Below, piece after piece: positions 32,142 to 44,310 of a stretch of 64,000 bases of DNA. Source of the DNA: Prorocentrum cordatum (taxonomy: Eukaryota; Sar; Dinophyceae; Prorocentrales; Prorocentraceae); the NCBI GenBank assembly GCA_963575745.1, contig CAUYUJ010013847.1, forward strand, positions 1-64,000. Reading direction: 5' to 3'. Under the pieces are notes generated by a model. That model was not told the origin of the DNA and ran no database searches. It saw only the letters and a list, made by a program, of their open reading frames with translations. Each line of letters opens with the position of its first letter. Position 1 is the stretch's first letter. Both the position numbers and the translations under genes were made by a program.

Positions 32142-33644
32142 CACTGTGATACGACATGAGATATGATGCATCCACAACATGAGTACATGATCGCATGTAC
32201 CCATGATATGCGGACCTGGAATTCGATATGTAAATTCTGCCCACGTTACATGAATCATGGGTACATGACAATTCATGGGTACCGTGCCTATGCCATGAGG
32301 CCCACGACCCTCTGGGTAAGGAACCATCGGTTAGGGCTGTCCTCGCAATACAATAGATACGGCTCCCCGAGCTGGCAGCTGATTGGCAGGGATTCGCCGG
32401 GCCCCCCCCCTGGATCGGTTCCACGCGGGGACCGCCCCGTCAGGTTGGAGAGCCCACCTACGTTCCCGGGGAGAGGGGGTCCGCGCGAAGGCCATGTGAT
32501 CGATCACGGTGGAGGGCCCGAAGGATGCCATCCAGGTCCTTCTTCTAGGGCTCGCAACACACGTCGCAGAGTTCATAGCGACAGCGTGTCCTGGGAGGGC
32601 ACCTGGCGCTTCCAGCATGGCGCTGCGGTGCGCCTCGCCCGTAGGGAAGACGTTCTAACTGACCACGTGCACGTGGAGATCTGGGCAGATGTGCACGGCC
32701 AGGGCTGCCAAGGGCTGCCAAGGGCGTGGCAAAGAAGTGCCAGGAGTCCGACCCGACCAATCCGCCCCCCCTCCCAGACTGCCGGCCCTTGACAGGTTGT
32801 CACAGGGGCTGTCTCCTACAATGAGGAGCAGAGAGTCCCAGGATAATGACCGCACCAGTCTCTCCCATGGTGAGGGGGTGGCCTGCTCTGCGCCAGAGCC
32901 GCTGGATGGCCGCTTCAGGAAGAGGCCCCAGACGTCGCCCGCAATGGGTCGGCGCGGGGGGCTTCCGCCCAGTCTACGCGCAGCGTCTGGGGACCAGTAC
33001 CTGGCGACTATTTGCGCGAAGTCTGTATCTATCTGAGCCAGTACGGAGTCGCGGAAATGCAGCCGCCGTGGGAGCTTGTTCAGTAGATCTCCCGCCGCCA
33101 ACCTCGCCAGCCCGGCGCCGTCGAGCAGGGGCGAAACAAACCCCGTGCGTTCCGCGGCCCCAGAGGCAGCCTTGCCGAAGGTCCCCAGCGGCACAGTCCG
33201 AATGGCGCACCCCCATGCGATTCGGCACACCCCTCACACTTCGTGGACTCGAACGGTACCTACCGAATGTTTCCTTTTGCCCTTTGAGTCGTCCTCCTTC
33301 GCCGCCGCAGTTTCGGTTCGGGGGCGCAGTAGGATATCCCACCGTGCTCGTGTTGGTCGTTTGTCAGACATGCCCCGTGTTCGGCAACGTAAAAACAGCG
33401 TTTTCAACATCCCTCACGGCGCATCCCATATTCTCAGTTGGTAGCGGATCTTCGGTTCCCCTCCACGCCGCCGCCGCCATGGCCCGCGCGGCATTCCCTT
33501 CCTGCGTTGCCTCGATAATGTCCATTACGCGAAGCGCTTCAACCAGTAGAAGAATGACCTCGTCAAGTTCACCGCGTTCAGCCAGCTGCGCCGACATCTC
33601 GCGGGGCCGTTTTCTCCGCGTTCGCGATCTACTACCCGCGCATC
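32061..33644. other. No supported gene; open frames on both strands
   Basis: A (TA)n run sits at 32100-32141. A minus-strand frame at 32655-33230 reads plausibly (WSPDAARRLGG, FRDSVLAQIDTDF) and could be an old gene fragment, but no family is recognised and plus-strand frames also stay open. I leave it unassigned. Confidence 0.3.
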
Positions 33645-34184
33645 TTGGCGGGCGGCGGATCTCCAGGGGCCGCCGGGGCAGCGCCCGCCCATCCACCAGG
33701 AGCGACCACGGGGGAGGCGTACAACTACGACCGCAAGAGATTCGATTCCAAGGCCCGCCCCCCCGCGCTCTCCATTCCGGCATTTTCTCCCAGGCTTGCT
33801 CGGACTATGGCCGAGCAGCCCGCGGGCCCAACATCACCATTGCATTCGCTTGCGAGTGCAACCTCCGACGTGACGCAGTTTCTCAACGCTACGCTCGCGC
33901 TCACGGCGTTGGCGAAGGGCCCCAAGATTCTTGCGACTACGTTGCAGGAGTCCTGGGAGAAAGAGGCAACGGACGCAACGCCCCCATTGCATCCGCCTGT
34001 GGGCGTAGCCGAGGGTGTCAGGCAGTCGATTGATCAGACGCCCACATCATCGGCTTTGGTCAAGCGCCCCGAGCTCTCTGTGACAACGTTGCATAAGGAG
34101 GCGCAGGCAGGGAAAAGCGAGAATATAATGAAGGGTCTGACGACTATGTTGTCAGCTCTCCAGGGGGCCGCGCAACGATTCTGA
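33645..34184 (+). CDS. Hypothetical ORF with an internal duplication
   Basis: The frame is open from before 33645 and contains an ATG at 33807 (MAEQPAGPTSPLHS), ending at TGA 34182-34184. Two ~45-residue blocks look related: SPLHSLASATSDV...ILATTLQE and PPLHPPVGVAEGV...SVTTLHKE. No domain is recognised. Weak codon evidence; the start is uncertain because the frame is open further upstream. Confidence 0.3.
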   Translation: MAGGGSPGAAGAAPAHPPGATTGEAYNYDRKRFDSKARPPALSIPAFSPRLARTMAEQPAGPTSPLHSLASATSDVTQFLNATLALTALAKGPKILATTLQESWEKEATDATPPLHPPVGVAEGVRQSIDQTPTSSALVKRPELSVTTLHKEAQAGKSENIMKGLTTMLSALQGAAQRF

Positions 34185-34229
34185 AATTATCCGTCTCCGA
34201 CCTCGTGGAACAGGACCTCCCATATTTGT

Positions 34230-36790
34230 CACGCAGTCCCTGTCAGTTGGCAAACGGGGACCCCGATGCGCACTCCTCTTGACAGACGTACAACTGGCTT
34301 GCCAGTAGAATGACGAAGCGACTCACGACTAGCATTCCCATGACTATGTTGCGGAATTCTCCAGGTGCCGATCGCACACCAACCACGCGACATCATAACA
34401 TGCCCAATACGCTGACGAGGCAGAGTACACCCAGGATAGAGACCCACGACGGTTTCGTTGTCTTCGACCGGAGCAGCGCCGTTGCTGGGCACCAGAGCTC
34501 CAGCATCTCCTCTCTGCATGGAGGGGGCTCCACTCCAGATGGAAGACAGGGGGCGGGCATGGTCGTCGCCGCCGGCTGCGTCGCCTGCACGGGCGCCGGC
34601 GGCGGCGTCGGCGGCAACGCGCGGCGCCTCCGCGCCCGGGGGCCCGAGCATCGAGCTCGCGCGCCCTTCCAACGCTGGGCGCAGGGGGTCGCGATCAGAT
34701 CTGTGACGAACTCCGACCTCGACGAGCCCCGCCAAGCGGCCCGCGCCTCGTCTCGCCCCGCTGGCACGGCGCGCGAGCACGCGGACGAGTGGCCGCCCAC
34801 ATTCTTGATCCAGCGAGGTCATATTCATGGGCACGCAGCACCGCCCATGACCTTCCACGCGCACAGCCTGGCCGAACCGCGGGGCCAGCTGAGCGGGGGG
34901 GGCGCGCCCGAGCGGGATCGGCCCTAATGAATTCCAACAGATTGCCGCGGGAGCGCATCGACATCCCCCCCCCCCACCACCACCACCAGGTTCGACATCC
35001 CCGGCAGCAGCGCGAGGCAGGCCGGGCAAATCATGATCGACCACGACGGCTTCAGCAACCCCTTGCTGCGCGCGGCGGGCACGTCGAACACAAGGCCCAC
35101 CATGGTCCAGCAGCTTTGCAACAGAACCCGCCCGACAAACCCGCGGCAGCCGTCTCGCTCGACGGGCCAGCTGCGACGGCATGGGCGCGCAGTCGAGGGC
35201 TCGCCAGGCAATCTCGCTTCGGCCGTTCACTCGACCCGACGCCAGACGCACCTCGCGGGCGCGCCCGCGCAAGGTCGGGTTCAAAGCAGAACAACGCCCA
35301 GCCCGCCTGCAGCCGTTGCCGCTGCCGACCCCGGCACGGCGCCCTCAGCACCAGTGGCGCACCCTGCAGCAGGCGTCGATCTTAGCCCCCGCACCGACGC
35401 CGCAAGCTCGCTCGGCGAAGGGGCAGCGACCGACGATCCCCAACTACGCGACGCTCCAGCGGGACAGCGCGGCGCACGCTTCTCTCGGGCACACGAGCGC
35501 GCCAAGCCCCGCTGGCGCAGCCACGACAATCTCAAGCCCGCGCGCCGCGCGCGGGGGGCCATCAAACACGAGGGTAGAGGCGAAGGCAAGGGCCGCCGCG
35601 CTTTCCGCGCCGACGCGCCCGATAATGACCTCCCGGAAGCTCGTGCCGGCTTCGGGGAGGGCACGGGCTAGGGGAGACGAAAGTTCAGGGACGGCGGCGT
35701 GGGTTCCGGACGCAGACGCAACCCACAGGGCCCCGATTGCGACGGAGCGATTATTGGGGAGCACCTCGTGCGAGACTGCCCCCGGCGCCGCCTGCAAGGG
35801 CGCGCGCTCTTCTGCAACGCCCCGGCTTCGGCGGCGCCGGCATTGCCGCCGACGCCCTTGCGACGTGCACATCGAGGACAGAAGAGAGCGCCTGGGCCAG
35901 CCGCTCAGCGGCCCGCACCAGGCGCACGCGCAGTCTGGATGACCAGGGACGCCTCGGGAACCCCCCATGGTCGGGGTGCCCTGCGACGGCGACACCGCGC
36001 AGAGCGCCGACCCTTGGAAGGGCGGGCGACCGACTCCAGCAACGGCTGCACTTCGGCCGGCTAGCACAGCAGCGCCGCGTGCTTCGTCCGACGGCCCGCG
36101 ACAGGCAGTGGGCCACAGCCACTCGTCAAATTGGGCCGGACCTTCATCTTCCTCGCACCCCCTCCACTCCGTGCGAAGCCGAGCTAAAAGCATGGCTGGG
36201 CCCATGAGCCGCGCGCGGCAAGACTCTGCCCACTTTGCGGGTCTGGCAACTACGTCGCCGGCCCGCTCGGCAGGAGTCGGCGTCGCCGCGCCAGCCGCGC
36301 CCGCAGCGCCCGCAGCTCCAGCAGCATCAGCAGCAGCACCACCACCGACACCACCACGCTGGACCGGAGAAGCCAGCGCCTTCCCACTGCTCAAGAGCGC
36401 GGCTTGGCGAGCGATATCAATGCCCGAGTGGCCATGCTTGCGACCCCACCTGCCGACGTGCAGTTGCCGACTTGGTTGGGCATACACACCATCAACCACA
36501 GTCCGCGCCGGCAGCAGCGCCTCCGCCAGCGCAGGAGTCCCCCAACGACCTGGCTCCATTCAATCACAACGCCCCCGTCGACGTGAGCCAGCCATCTGGG
36601 AAATTGGCCACGCGGTTCGCCGGCCGCGACAATTGGACGCCGAGCGGCGGCCGATCCGAACACAGCGCGGGCGCCACTCCCGACCGCGCGCAACGACTGC
36701 ACCCACCGCACACAGTCTCCCAGGACCGCGCCAGCACCCGGGACGCCACGGCAGGACCTCGCGCGGTCACCGAGCCGCGCTTCCAGTTTT
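34230..36790 (+). other. Gag-like or linker part of a decayed element
   Basis: GC-rich sequence in which all frames are partly open and Pro/Ala/Arg/Gln-rich. It precedes a protease motif and dUTPase remnant, so it may be a decayed gag region. No zinc knuckle is recognised. Confidence 0.25.
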
Positions 36791-36949
36791 ATGCCCGCCG
36801 TTGATGTGGCGGTACCGCACGACGCTTACCTGGACCTACATATGCCGCCGCACCGACCTAATCACGCTCCCGCGGTGGCCTACATCGCCAGGTTCGGGCA
36901 CGAGTTCGTCAACCGACTCTCCGCGCTACTTGGCGAGCGCCGACCATGC

Positions 36950-37050
36950 GGGCGGGCAGTTACACGTCATCGTCGACACCGGCGCCTGGACCAACCTTTG
37001 GGGGCTGCAACAATCGCCAGGACGACGACACCAGCGACGGCCGCGAGCTC
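36950..37050 (+). pseudogene. Retroviral-type aspartic protease motif
   Basis: One frame reads LHVIVDTGAWTNLWG, the DTG active-site pattern of retrotransposon proteases. The rest of the protease is interrupted by frame changes. It lies just upstream of the dUTPase remnant, an order seen in some retroelements and retroviruses. Confidence 0.45.
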
Positions 37051-37470
37051 AGGAAGCTCAAGATCCAGCCTTTGTGCCCCAACGCACAAGCACCAGCGCG
37101 GGGCGAGCCACGGGCAGCAGGCTACGACCTGCACGCCAGCGCGGACGTCAGTCTCGCGACCAACGGACGGGAACTGGTGGCTACGGGCGCGGCAGCTCTT
37201 GCACCGCCACCCATGTGCCTGCGGGTCGCCCCGCGCTCAGGACTGGCCTTCAAAGGCACCGACGTCCTGGGCGGCGTAGCGGGCCCCGCCTACCGCGTCG
37301 AGATCAAGGTGACCACACACAATACCAGTCCGCGGACACTCGTGGTCGAGCAAGGCCAGCGAATCGCCTAGCTCATCCTGCAGCGCATCATCGACGATGC
37401 AGAGATCGCGGTACTCCCCAACCTTCCTCCGAGCTCTCGCGGATCTAAACTCTTCAGACACACCGGCATG
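37050..37470 (+). pseudogene. dUTPase-like domain with a premature stop
   Basis: The frame reads AAGYDLHAS (motif 1), RVAPRSGLAFKG (motif 2), AYRVEIKV (motif 3), GQRIA-stop-LILQ (motif 4) and RGSKLFRHTGM (motif 5). These match the order of the trimeric dUTP pyrophosphatase family. A TAG at 37369-37371 replaces the Gln expected in GQRIAQLI, and the GDxDYRG-type stretch and the glycine-rich end are altered. Context suggests it was part of a retroelement polyprotein. Likely inactive. Confidence 0.55.
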
Positions 37471-38262
37471 ACGCGCCCCATCAACGGTCCGATCCAGAAG
37501 CAGGGAGACAGCTATGCATCCCCGGGGTCTCTCGGCAACTACGCAGCCGAAGACTCCACGGAGGTGCCCCATGAGGGGGGCGCGGGGCAGCCAACGCCAG
37601 CCGAACGGCCCGAGCACAATCGGGCAGCAGGACCAGGTCGCCCCGCCTGGGCCCCAGAGAGGGGGCGAGACGCATCACTAGCACTACAGGTCCACTGCTA
37701 CGACGCCATACGCGCCACCTCCTATGAGGACGCCGCCAGGACATTATGCGACGGCACATTCCCCAGCGCAAGCTACAGCTTGCCGTGGATCACGCGCGAC
37801 TCGAAACGGGACGGGGCGCACCGAATCCACGGCTTACTCCCCGACTAGTGTGCCCGGACCAAGGACGCCAGCACCAGGGTCGTGATCTTCGGCCTGCACG
37901 GACCCCAGCGGCGACGTCCAGCCGCGAAGCAAGTGACCGACACCAACGCGACGCACTCCAGCAAGCACCGGGCTCGTCACCAGCCTCTGGCCCCAGATGC
38001 CGAACACAGCGACATAGCCTTCACGATGCTCACCTGCGCACCCATCCCCAACCAACTGCTCCGATGCGACATCAAGTTGGAGGAGCACGCGACGACTGGA
38101 CGACCACCAATCATCACGCATATTCGGCCCTGATGCACCGCGACGCGCTACGTCCATCGCCCCACTGCAGTTGTACTTCAAGGAACAGCAGCGCACCACG
38201 GAAGGTGCGCTTTAGATCAGGCGCAGCGGCAGATTCAGCACCAGACTCGAACGCCACTGCAT
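37471..38262 (+). other. Decayed continuation of the protease/dUTPase element
   Basis: Open stretches such as LQVHCYDAIRATSYEDAART (to a stop at 37846-37848) and RVVIFGLHGPQRRRP (37879 on) follow with frame changes. No further domain is recognised. Confidence 0.25.
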
Positions 38263-38439
38263 AACGGTCAACCCGGGGAGAAGCAGCCGGGGGTCCAGGT
38301 GCACCAAGCAGCCAGGGGCCCAGTTTGGGTTAAGTTGTTATAGCTGACCCCTCCACTCTTGTGGACAATCAATGATTTCCTGAACGGAAATAGTCTGGCT
38401 TCAGGAATTCCCAGACGGGCGGCGCAAATGTTCAGCCCC

Positions 38440-38570
38440 CTTGCAACTAGGCCCCAGCTGCACCAAGCCATCGGGGCCCCAGTTGCGCCGAACAGCTGGG
38501 GGGACCAGCTGCGCCAAACAATCGGGACCCCAGCTGCGCCAAAACACTTGGGGGGCCCAGTTGCACTAGC
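38440..38570. repeat. Short tandem repeat of CAGCTGCGCCAAACAATCGG-like units
   Basis: About four units of roughly 30 bases, each with CAG(C/T)TGC(G)CC and a following GGG(G)CCC stretch. Confidence 0.6.
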
Positions 38571-38621
38571 GGTGCGTCTGACAGCTATGTTGCCAGCGCC
38601 CACCCAGCAGCTGAACGAAAG

Positions 38622-39150
38622 GTGTCCGGCAACTACGTCGTCAGCGCCGACCCTGCGGCAGAGCGCGTGCGCCAGAAAGCAAAAAGAAAAGAAGGCCACG
38701 TGCCCAATGCACGTAAGCAGGTCGTAGAGGACCCCAACGACGACTGCGGCACTGACCTATCGGGAATGGCCCCATATCTTCGTGGTTTTCCAGCAATTTG
38801 CGAGCCGGGTCTCGCCGACAAGTGCGACGACGACGATTTCCACGGCAGTTGCACCTCAGGGTTGCCTACCTGGTGGTTCCACGGCTCGTTGGCCCCGGCG
38901 TCAGATCGCCATTTGGCGAATGCTCAAACGACACGGCCTGCCAAGTTCGACTACATTCGCCACCTCCTTGCCTACCTCACCGACAGTGACCACGGCACCG
39001 ACATCGCGGAGACACGTGGCGGGGAGGCGCGGACCAGAAGACTCGCGGCCCGCCGCCACTTCAGGGCGGGCACCAACATCGATTTGGCAACGGGCTGCGA
39101 CTTCAACGACGAGAGCCAACAGAGAGCCGTGGAGAGGCTCGCGCCCCCTC
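38622..39150 (+). CDS. Candidate hypothetical coding segment
   Basis: The frame reads VSADPAAERVRQKAKRKEGH and, further on, PAKFDYIRHLLAYLTDSDHG. It runs into a C-rich tract at about 39170, which could be an intron. No ATG marks the start. A block downstream (39318-39440, RADCLEEQLLATLGSLRDEE) may be a further exon. No family recognised. Confidence 0.25.
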
Positions 39151-39867
39151 CCGTCCTTTCCTCCCCCTTCCATTCCCCTCGCCCCCTCTGCCCGCCCCCC
39201 CCCCCCCTCCACGCCCGCCCTGAAGGGGGGCATCCAGGGTCAGGAGGGAACCCGTTTTTCGCCAGTCAGCCACCAGCGTTGTCACGGGGACACGCGTCCC
39301 AAGCAGAGGAGCCCCCACATGAGGAGGGCCGACTGTTTGGAAGAGCAGTTGCTGGCAACGTTGGGGTCGCTCAGAGACGAAGAGGACATTCAAGAGTTAG
39401 TCATAGCTGCCGCGATCTCGCCGAGGAGTTCGTTGATTCCGATGCCTGTAGTTTCCTGGCCCCCCGGTGCCCCGCCATTCTTGTCGCGCGGAGGTCACCG
39501 CGGGAGGCGGCCGCGGGGCGTTCAGTGCCCCCCCGGCCTGCAGGAGCAGCAGTCCACGAGGGCTACCATTGCCCGTCGCCCCTCGCCGCGGACGTCACCT
39601 CGGGGCCCCGCTGGAAACAAGAAAACCAAAAGCAACAGTAAAACAACAATCCACACATTAAAAATAAACAATTACCCTGGCGACGTACCCAACCCCTGCG
39701 CAAACGCGGGGCGAAAATAGCTTAGGACACTTTATAAGGGGGCGATGACGGAGCGAGGGTTACATATGTCTGCAGACGGAATTCGGGAGACTCGCAGGAC
39801 ACTGACTACAGGACAAGGACTAGATAAAGCTGATTGTAGTTACAATCCCTGATCACCCCTAGCCACT

Positions 39868-39936
39868 TCGAAAGCGGGGATCTCAGATCGCAGCCCCCGA
39901 GAGATGGCGAGGTCTAACTTGAGTCTGCGGTGAGGT
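39868..39936 (+). repeat. Outlying copy of the 101-bp satellite unit
   Basis: Carries ACTTCGAAAG, TCAGATCGCAGCCCCC and GATGGCGAGGTCTAAC as in the main array. It is separated from the array by a (GAC)n-like expansion at 39947-40030. Confidence 0.7.
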
Positions 39937-40140
39937 CCCAGAAACAATGATGACGCCGACGACGATGACGACGCCGACGGCGACAACGACGACGACGATG
40001 ACGACGACGGCGGCGACGACGCCGACGACGTCCCAGGCAAGCGGCGAACGTCCTGCTCCTCATTCGCCTCCTCCTCCTCCGACTCCGCCGCCTCCTCCTG
40101 ACCCGCAGCCCCTCCGGTCCAAGGATACGGAGGTCTATTG

Positions 40141-40905
40141 TGGATCCGCGTAGCGCGTCATTGCGCTGGGCCCCCCAGCAGGCCTCGAAAGTGGCGACAG
40201 TTTCACAGGTCGCAGCCCCCCAGGGATGGCGAGGTCTAATTTGGGTCTGCGTGTGGCCCCACTGTGCTGGGCCCCCCCAGCAGGCCTCGAAAGTGGCGAC
40301 AGTTTCACAGATCGCAGCCCTCCCAGGGATGGCGAGGTCAAATTTGAGTTTGCGTGTGGCGTCACTGTGCTGGGCCCCCCAGCAGGCCTCGAAAGTGGCG
40401 ACAGTTCCACCGATCGCAGCCCCCCAGGGATGGCGAGGTCTAATTTGGGTCCGCGCGTGGCGAGGTCTCGAAGTGGCGACAGGATCGCAGCCCCCCAGGG
40501 ATGGCGAGGTCTAATTTGGGTGTGGCGTCACTGTGCTGGGCCCCCCACCAGCCCTCGAAAGTGGCGACAGTTCCACAGATCGCAGCCCCCCAGGGATGGC
40601 GAGGTCTAATTTGGGTCCGCGCGTGGCGTCACTATGCTGGGCCTCCCAGCAGGCTTCGAAAGTGGCGACAGTTTCACAGATCGCAGCCCCCCAGGGATGG
40701 CGAGGTCTAATTTGGGTCCGCGCGTGGCGTCACTGCGCTGGGGCCCCCAGCAGGCGTCGAAAGTGGCGAGAGTTTCACAGATCGCAGCCCCCCAGGGATG
40801 GCGAGGTCTAATTTGGGTCCGCGCGTGGCGTCGCTGTGCTGGCCCCCCCAGCAGGCCTCGAAAGTAGCAACAGTTTCACAGATCGCAGCCCCCCAGGGGT
40901 GGCGG
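40141..40905 (+). repeat. Satellite array, ~101-bp unit
   Basis: ATGGCGAGG recurs at 40226, 40329, 40430, 40501, 40596, 40697 and 40798, with a variant at 40899. Spacing is 101-103 bases except for a shortened unit (71) and one of 95. Each unit reads CTGTGCTGGGCCCCCCAGCA, then GCCTCGAAAGTGGCGACAG, then CACAGATCGCAGCCCCC. Plus-strand ORFs here are repeat artefacts. Confidence 0.9.
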
Positions 40906-41825
40906 GTTGGGAATAAAGCAAGAAGCAGGACGCAGGAGGAGGGAGGGAGGCGGGAGGAAGGAAGGTGGAGACCATAGTCCCTTATTCAAAACGAATACCC
41001 AACCACGGAGGGTTGGGAAAAAGGGTGAGGAGAAGCGGGCGCGGGAACAGCGACCCACAGTCCCGCCTCGCGCTTCCACCCTCCTGTCGAGGTTCCGCGG
41101 CTGGGCACGGCCGCCGAGTGCATGGGCGAGGCGGGACGCCCTGCCTGCGTGGTCGGGCCCCCCCAGTCCCCCCCGCTCCAAGTGCTCCGCCTTGGAAGTT
41201 GAGGGCAAAGATCAGCCCATCGATCAATCAACCGTGAGGCTTCTTCCCTTTTTCTCCACGTGCTTCTCTCATCCCTTGTTCTTCTTTCCTTCGCCGTCAA
41301 TCAAGCGGGTCCTGAGGTTGTTCCCCATTTCTGGCCCCGCGGGACCCCCACGGGCCCCGAAACTGTCAGTGAACGGCTCATGACGACGAAGAGTTGGTCA
41401 TGGGTGAAGGCCTCCAGGTCCTGGGTCTTGGACTCGTTTCTTTAAGGGCCCGTTCATTTCATGCCGAGTTTTTGGTCAAGCCGCGGGCGCAGATAGGCGG
41501 TGATGACGAGCCGCGATAGAAGGACATTTTAGGCTAGCCGATACAAGAGGCCGCGGATGCAGCAACGCGACCCCCGGACAGCGTCCCGCATTTCCAGATC
41601 CTTCGCCACCAGATGGAGTGGAATACCGACGAAACCAGCCCAGCCCTCCCCCCGCCCTGGTCCCTCCCTGCCCTCTTTTTTGTCGCCCTTCTCCACACTT
41701 GCACAATATGAATACTACTCTCCTCTCCCTGGTGACGTCCGGGAGATGTTCGGCCCCCATCCGCGTACCAGTTGTTTATATTGGATTCCCAGGAAACGGG
41801 TTTTCGCTTGGGTTTTTCCAAAAAT
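40906..41825. other. Non-coding stretch
   Basis: Several frames are open but none has motifs or exon borders I can defend. Confidence 0.4.
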
Positions 41826-41965
41826 TCTGATTTGCTGAAGCGCTGGCCTTGTTTTCGGGCTACCGCTCGTTCCGAATCGTGCTTCCGCTGCAGCGCTGGC
41901 CTCATTTCTGCGCGTCGCGCGTTCCGAATCGTACTCCCGCTGCAGCGTTGGCGTCATTATTTCCA
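41826..41965. repeat. Tandem duplication of ~60 bases
   Basis: CGTTCCGAATCGT followed by (G/A)CT(T/C)CCGCTGCAGCG(C/T)TGGC occurs twice, with a related first part at 41830-41860. Confidence 0.6.
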
Positions 41966-43386
41966 GCGCCATGCCACGGCATGGTTTTGGGTCCTTCCAA
42001 ATAGGCCCCAAACTCTAAAAAAGGCCCCCCCGAAAAAACAATCGGAAGTGATTACACATGCGATGTCGATTCGTTGATTTTGGGGCCGCAGAAGCCCCCC
42101 CCAGTTTGGGGCGCCGTCGTTTTCAGGAAGTATCAATCGGGAACCCCGCTTCTGCTTCGAGAAGGCGATGTTGCAAGCAGAGCCAGCGGGTGCTTTCCAT
42201 CAGCCCCGCCTTGTGGGGAGCTTGTCGGGGAGCCCAGGGAGCTCAACATGGAGTCGCGACTCCAAACTGGCCCAGACCCTTCGACCTTCGAAGACGATCC
42301 ACTTACCCTCTAAGCAACCCAGCGCCATGCCATGACATGATGTGCGGTGTTGCGTTCTGCGCCGCTGTGCGATGCCACGTTTTGCGTTGCAACGTTTTGT
42401 GATGAAATGCCTCACTGCGCAATGCCACGCCATGCTATGGCATGATTCGCTGTGGCGTGCTCTTCTACGCCATGTCATGCCGTGCTCGACCATGCATCGC
42501 GCACCCGCTCGCGATCACTGCCCTGCTCGACATCCGACTGTGCGAATAGAGAGGATATCTACGCCACGGTAAGGGATGGGAGGGAGGTTAGGACGTCAGA
42601 TATGACGCGCATCACTTGGTTTGGCTCCTCCCCTTTCCCTCCCCCCGCTCTCCGCCTCCACCGCTTCCCCCGTTCGACTCCTCGCCCCCTTGGATCACCC
42701 CTCCGCCCGTGGTGCACTTTCGAACTGATCACCCTTCCCCAGTGTAGGCGTTTGATCGTACCCTCTCGCGTCCCAGTGGTTTTTAACCTAACCGGACCAC
42801 TTGCCATTCGACGTCCGGGTCGCGCAGTTAGTAGCTTCACGGCCAAATAATTGCTTTTGTTCTCTCAGTTGTTGTTTCTCCCCAGTTCTTCGAATTCGGC
42901 GCAGTTGCGCACAACAACGCACCGTCGTTTTGCCCGAAAGTGCCCCAGGATTCGCAAGATTGGCGGTATCGTTGCTTTTTGCCTCGTCACGTTTCCTCGT
43001 GTCGCGTTCTTGTCATGTTGCTGGTCCAGTTATGCACCCCCCCCGCCCCTTCCCATTCTGTCGTTCCTTCCGTCCCCCGTTCCCGTTTTCCCGTTCTCAT
43101 CCGCTCCTGGATTTTCTTTACTCGCCTCCCTCCATAGATCCTTCCTATCTACCTCCACCTTCCCCATCCACCTTTCTCCCCGTGGGCGATATTATAACCG
43201 CATTCCTCGTCGCCGCCCTTGTTAGAAATCTTGTTGCTCCTCGTCCTCCTCCTCCTCCTTCCTTTCTTCCTCCGCCTCTTCCTCCTCTTCCTGTTCCTCC
43301 TCCTTCTCTCCTCATATTCTTAATGTTGTTTCTCCTCCTCCTCCTCTTTCTCCTCCTTCGCCCCCTCCTCCTCCTCCTCCTCCTCC
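41966..43386. other. Non-coding stretch with ATGCC-rich patch
   Basis: 42330-42500 is rich in ATGCCA/TGCGATGCC words. GTCGATTCGTTGATTTT at about 42063-42080 also occurs near 62340, 62650 and 63265. 43200-43386 is (TCC)n-like. No gene supported. Confidence 0.4.
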
Positions 43387-43424
43387 TCATCAGCATCATC
43401 ATCATTATCATCATTATCATCATT

Positions 43425-43496
<72 letters not shown>

Positions 43497-43550
43497 TTCA
43501 TCATCTTCATCATCTTCATCTTCATCTTCATCTTCATCTTCATCATCATC
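43387..43550. repeat. (ATC)n microsatellite, left flank of the split-repeat element
   Basis: ATC/ATT units following a (CTC)n run. The element begins immediately after, at ATGCTCC. Confidence 0.95.
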
Positions 43551-43611
43551 ATGCTCCTCTCTATTCTCCTTGCGACCCGCGCTCTTGCTGTCTCTGCAGC
43601 TTCTCAGCCCC
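43551..43611 (+). repeat. Split direct repeat A1
   Basis: Identical to A2 at 53327-53387. It starts ATGCTCCTCTC, directly after (ATC)n. Confidence 0.9.
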
Positions 43612-44310
43612 AAAGCGCCCCCCTCGGCCGCGCGCGCGGGCGCCTTATGCAGGCGATCGCGTAGGTGGCTCTCCAGGGCGCGGGGGACATTCTTTTTCGG
43701 GGGGTGCGGGCCGCGCTCTGCGAGCGGCTCGTCGCCGCCCCCGTTTCTGTGCTTCAGGACCAGGGGCCTCCGCTACCGCCTGGTCCACCCAACAGGCAGA
43801 CCCGCCTGGGGGTGAGGGGGCCGTTTGCCCCCTCCCCTCGGCGGGCTCTGCCTGTCCCACCGTCTGCCTCGGGCAGGCGGTGGAGTTGAGCAGCGGGGCC
43901 TCTCCCCGGCTGCTCTCGACGGTCGCTGCCCTCCTCTGGGTGACGGCCGCGTGCAGCGCCTGCGCAGGCTGCTGCTCCGGGCTGCTGGGCCCGTGCCTGT
44001 GGCGGAGGCTCTGGCCCTTCGCCTGGCCGCGCGGTGCGGCGCCTGCTCCGCTCGAGCAGGACCGCCGCGCGGCCCGAGCGCTTGCTTGCGGGCCAGGAGC
44101 CCAGGCGCTCGACAGGGCTCGGGCCCTGCGTCCCGGGGTCGGTGCCTTCGTCGGCGCCCGCTCAGCGCGCCGCGCTCAGCTCGAGGCGGCCCTCACCGCC
44201 TCGCGGGGCCGAGCCCCTCGGACGGTCCTCCTGAGCCGTTCCGCGCGAGCTTCGCTCGCTCGCGCTCGCTCGCGCGCGCTCTGCTCTTCCTCTCCCTTCT
44301 GGCCGCCTGG

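Noticed and set aside
40140-40867. Series of similar plus-strand ORFs (MARSNLG...)
   Set aside because: They are the 101-base satellite units read in frame.
43145-43613. Poly-Met, poly-Asp and poly-Ile ORFs
   Set aside because: Translations of (ATC)n and (CTC)n.
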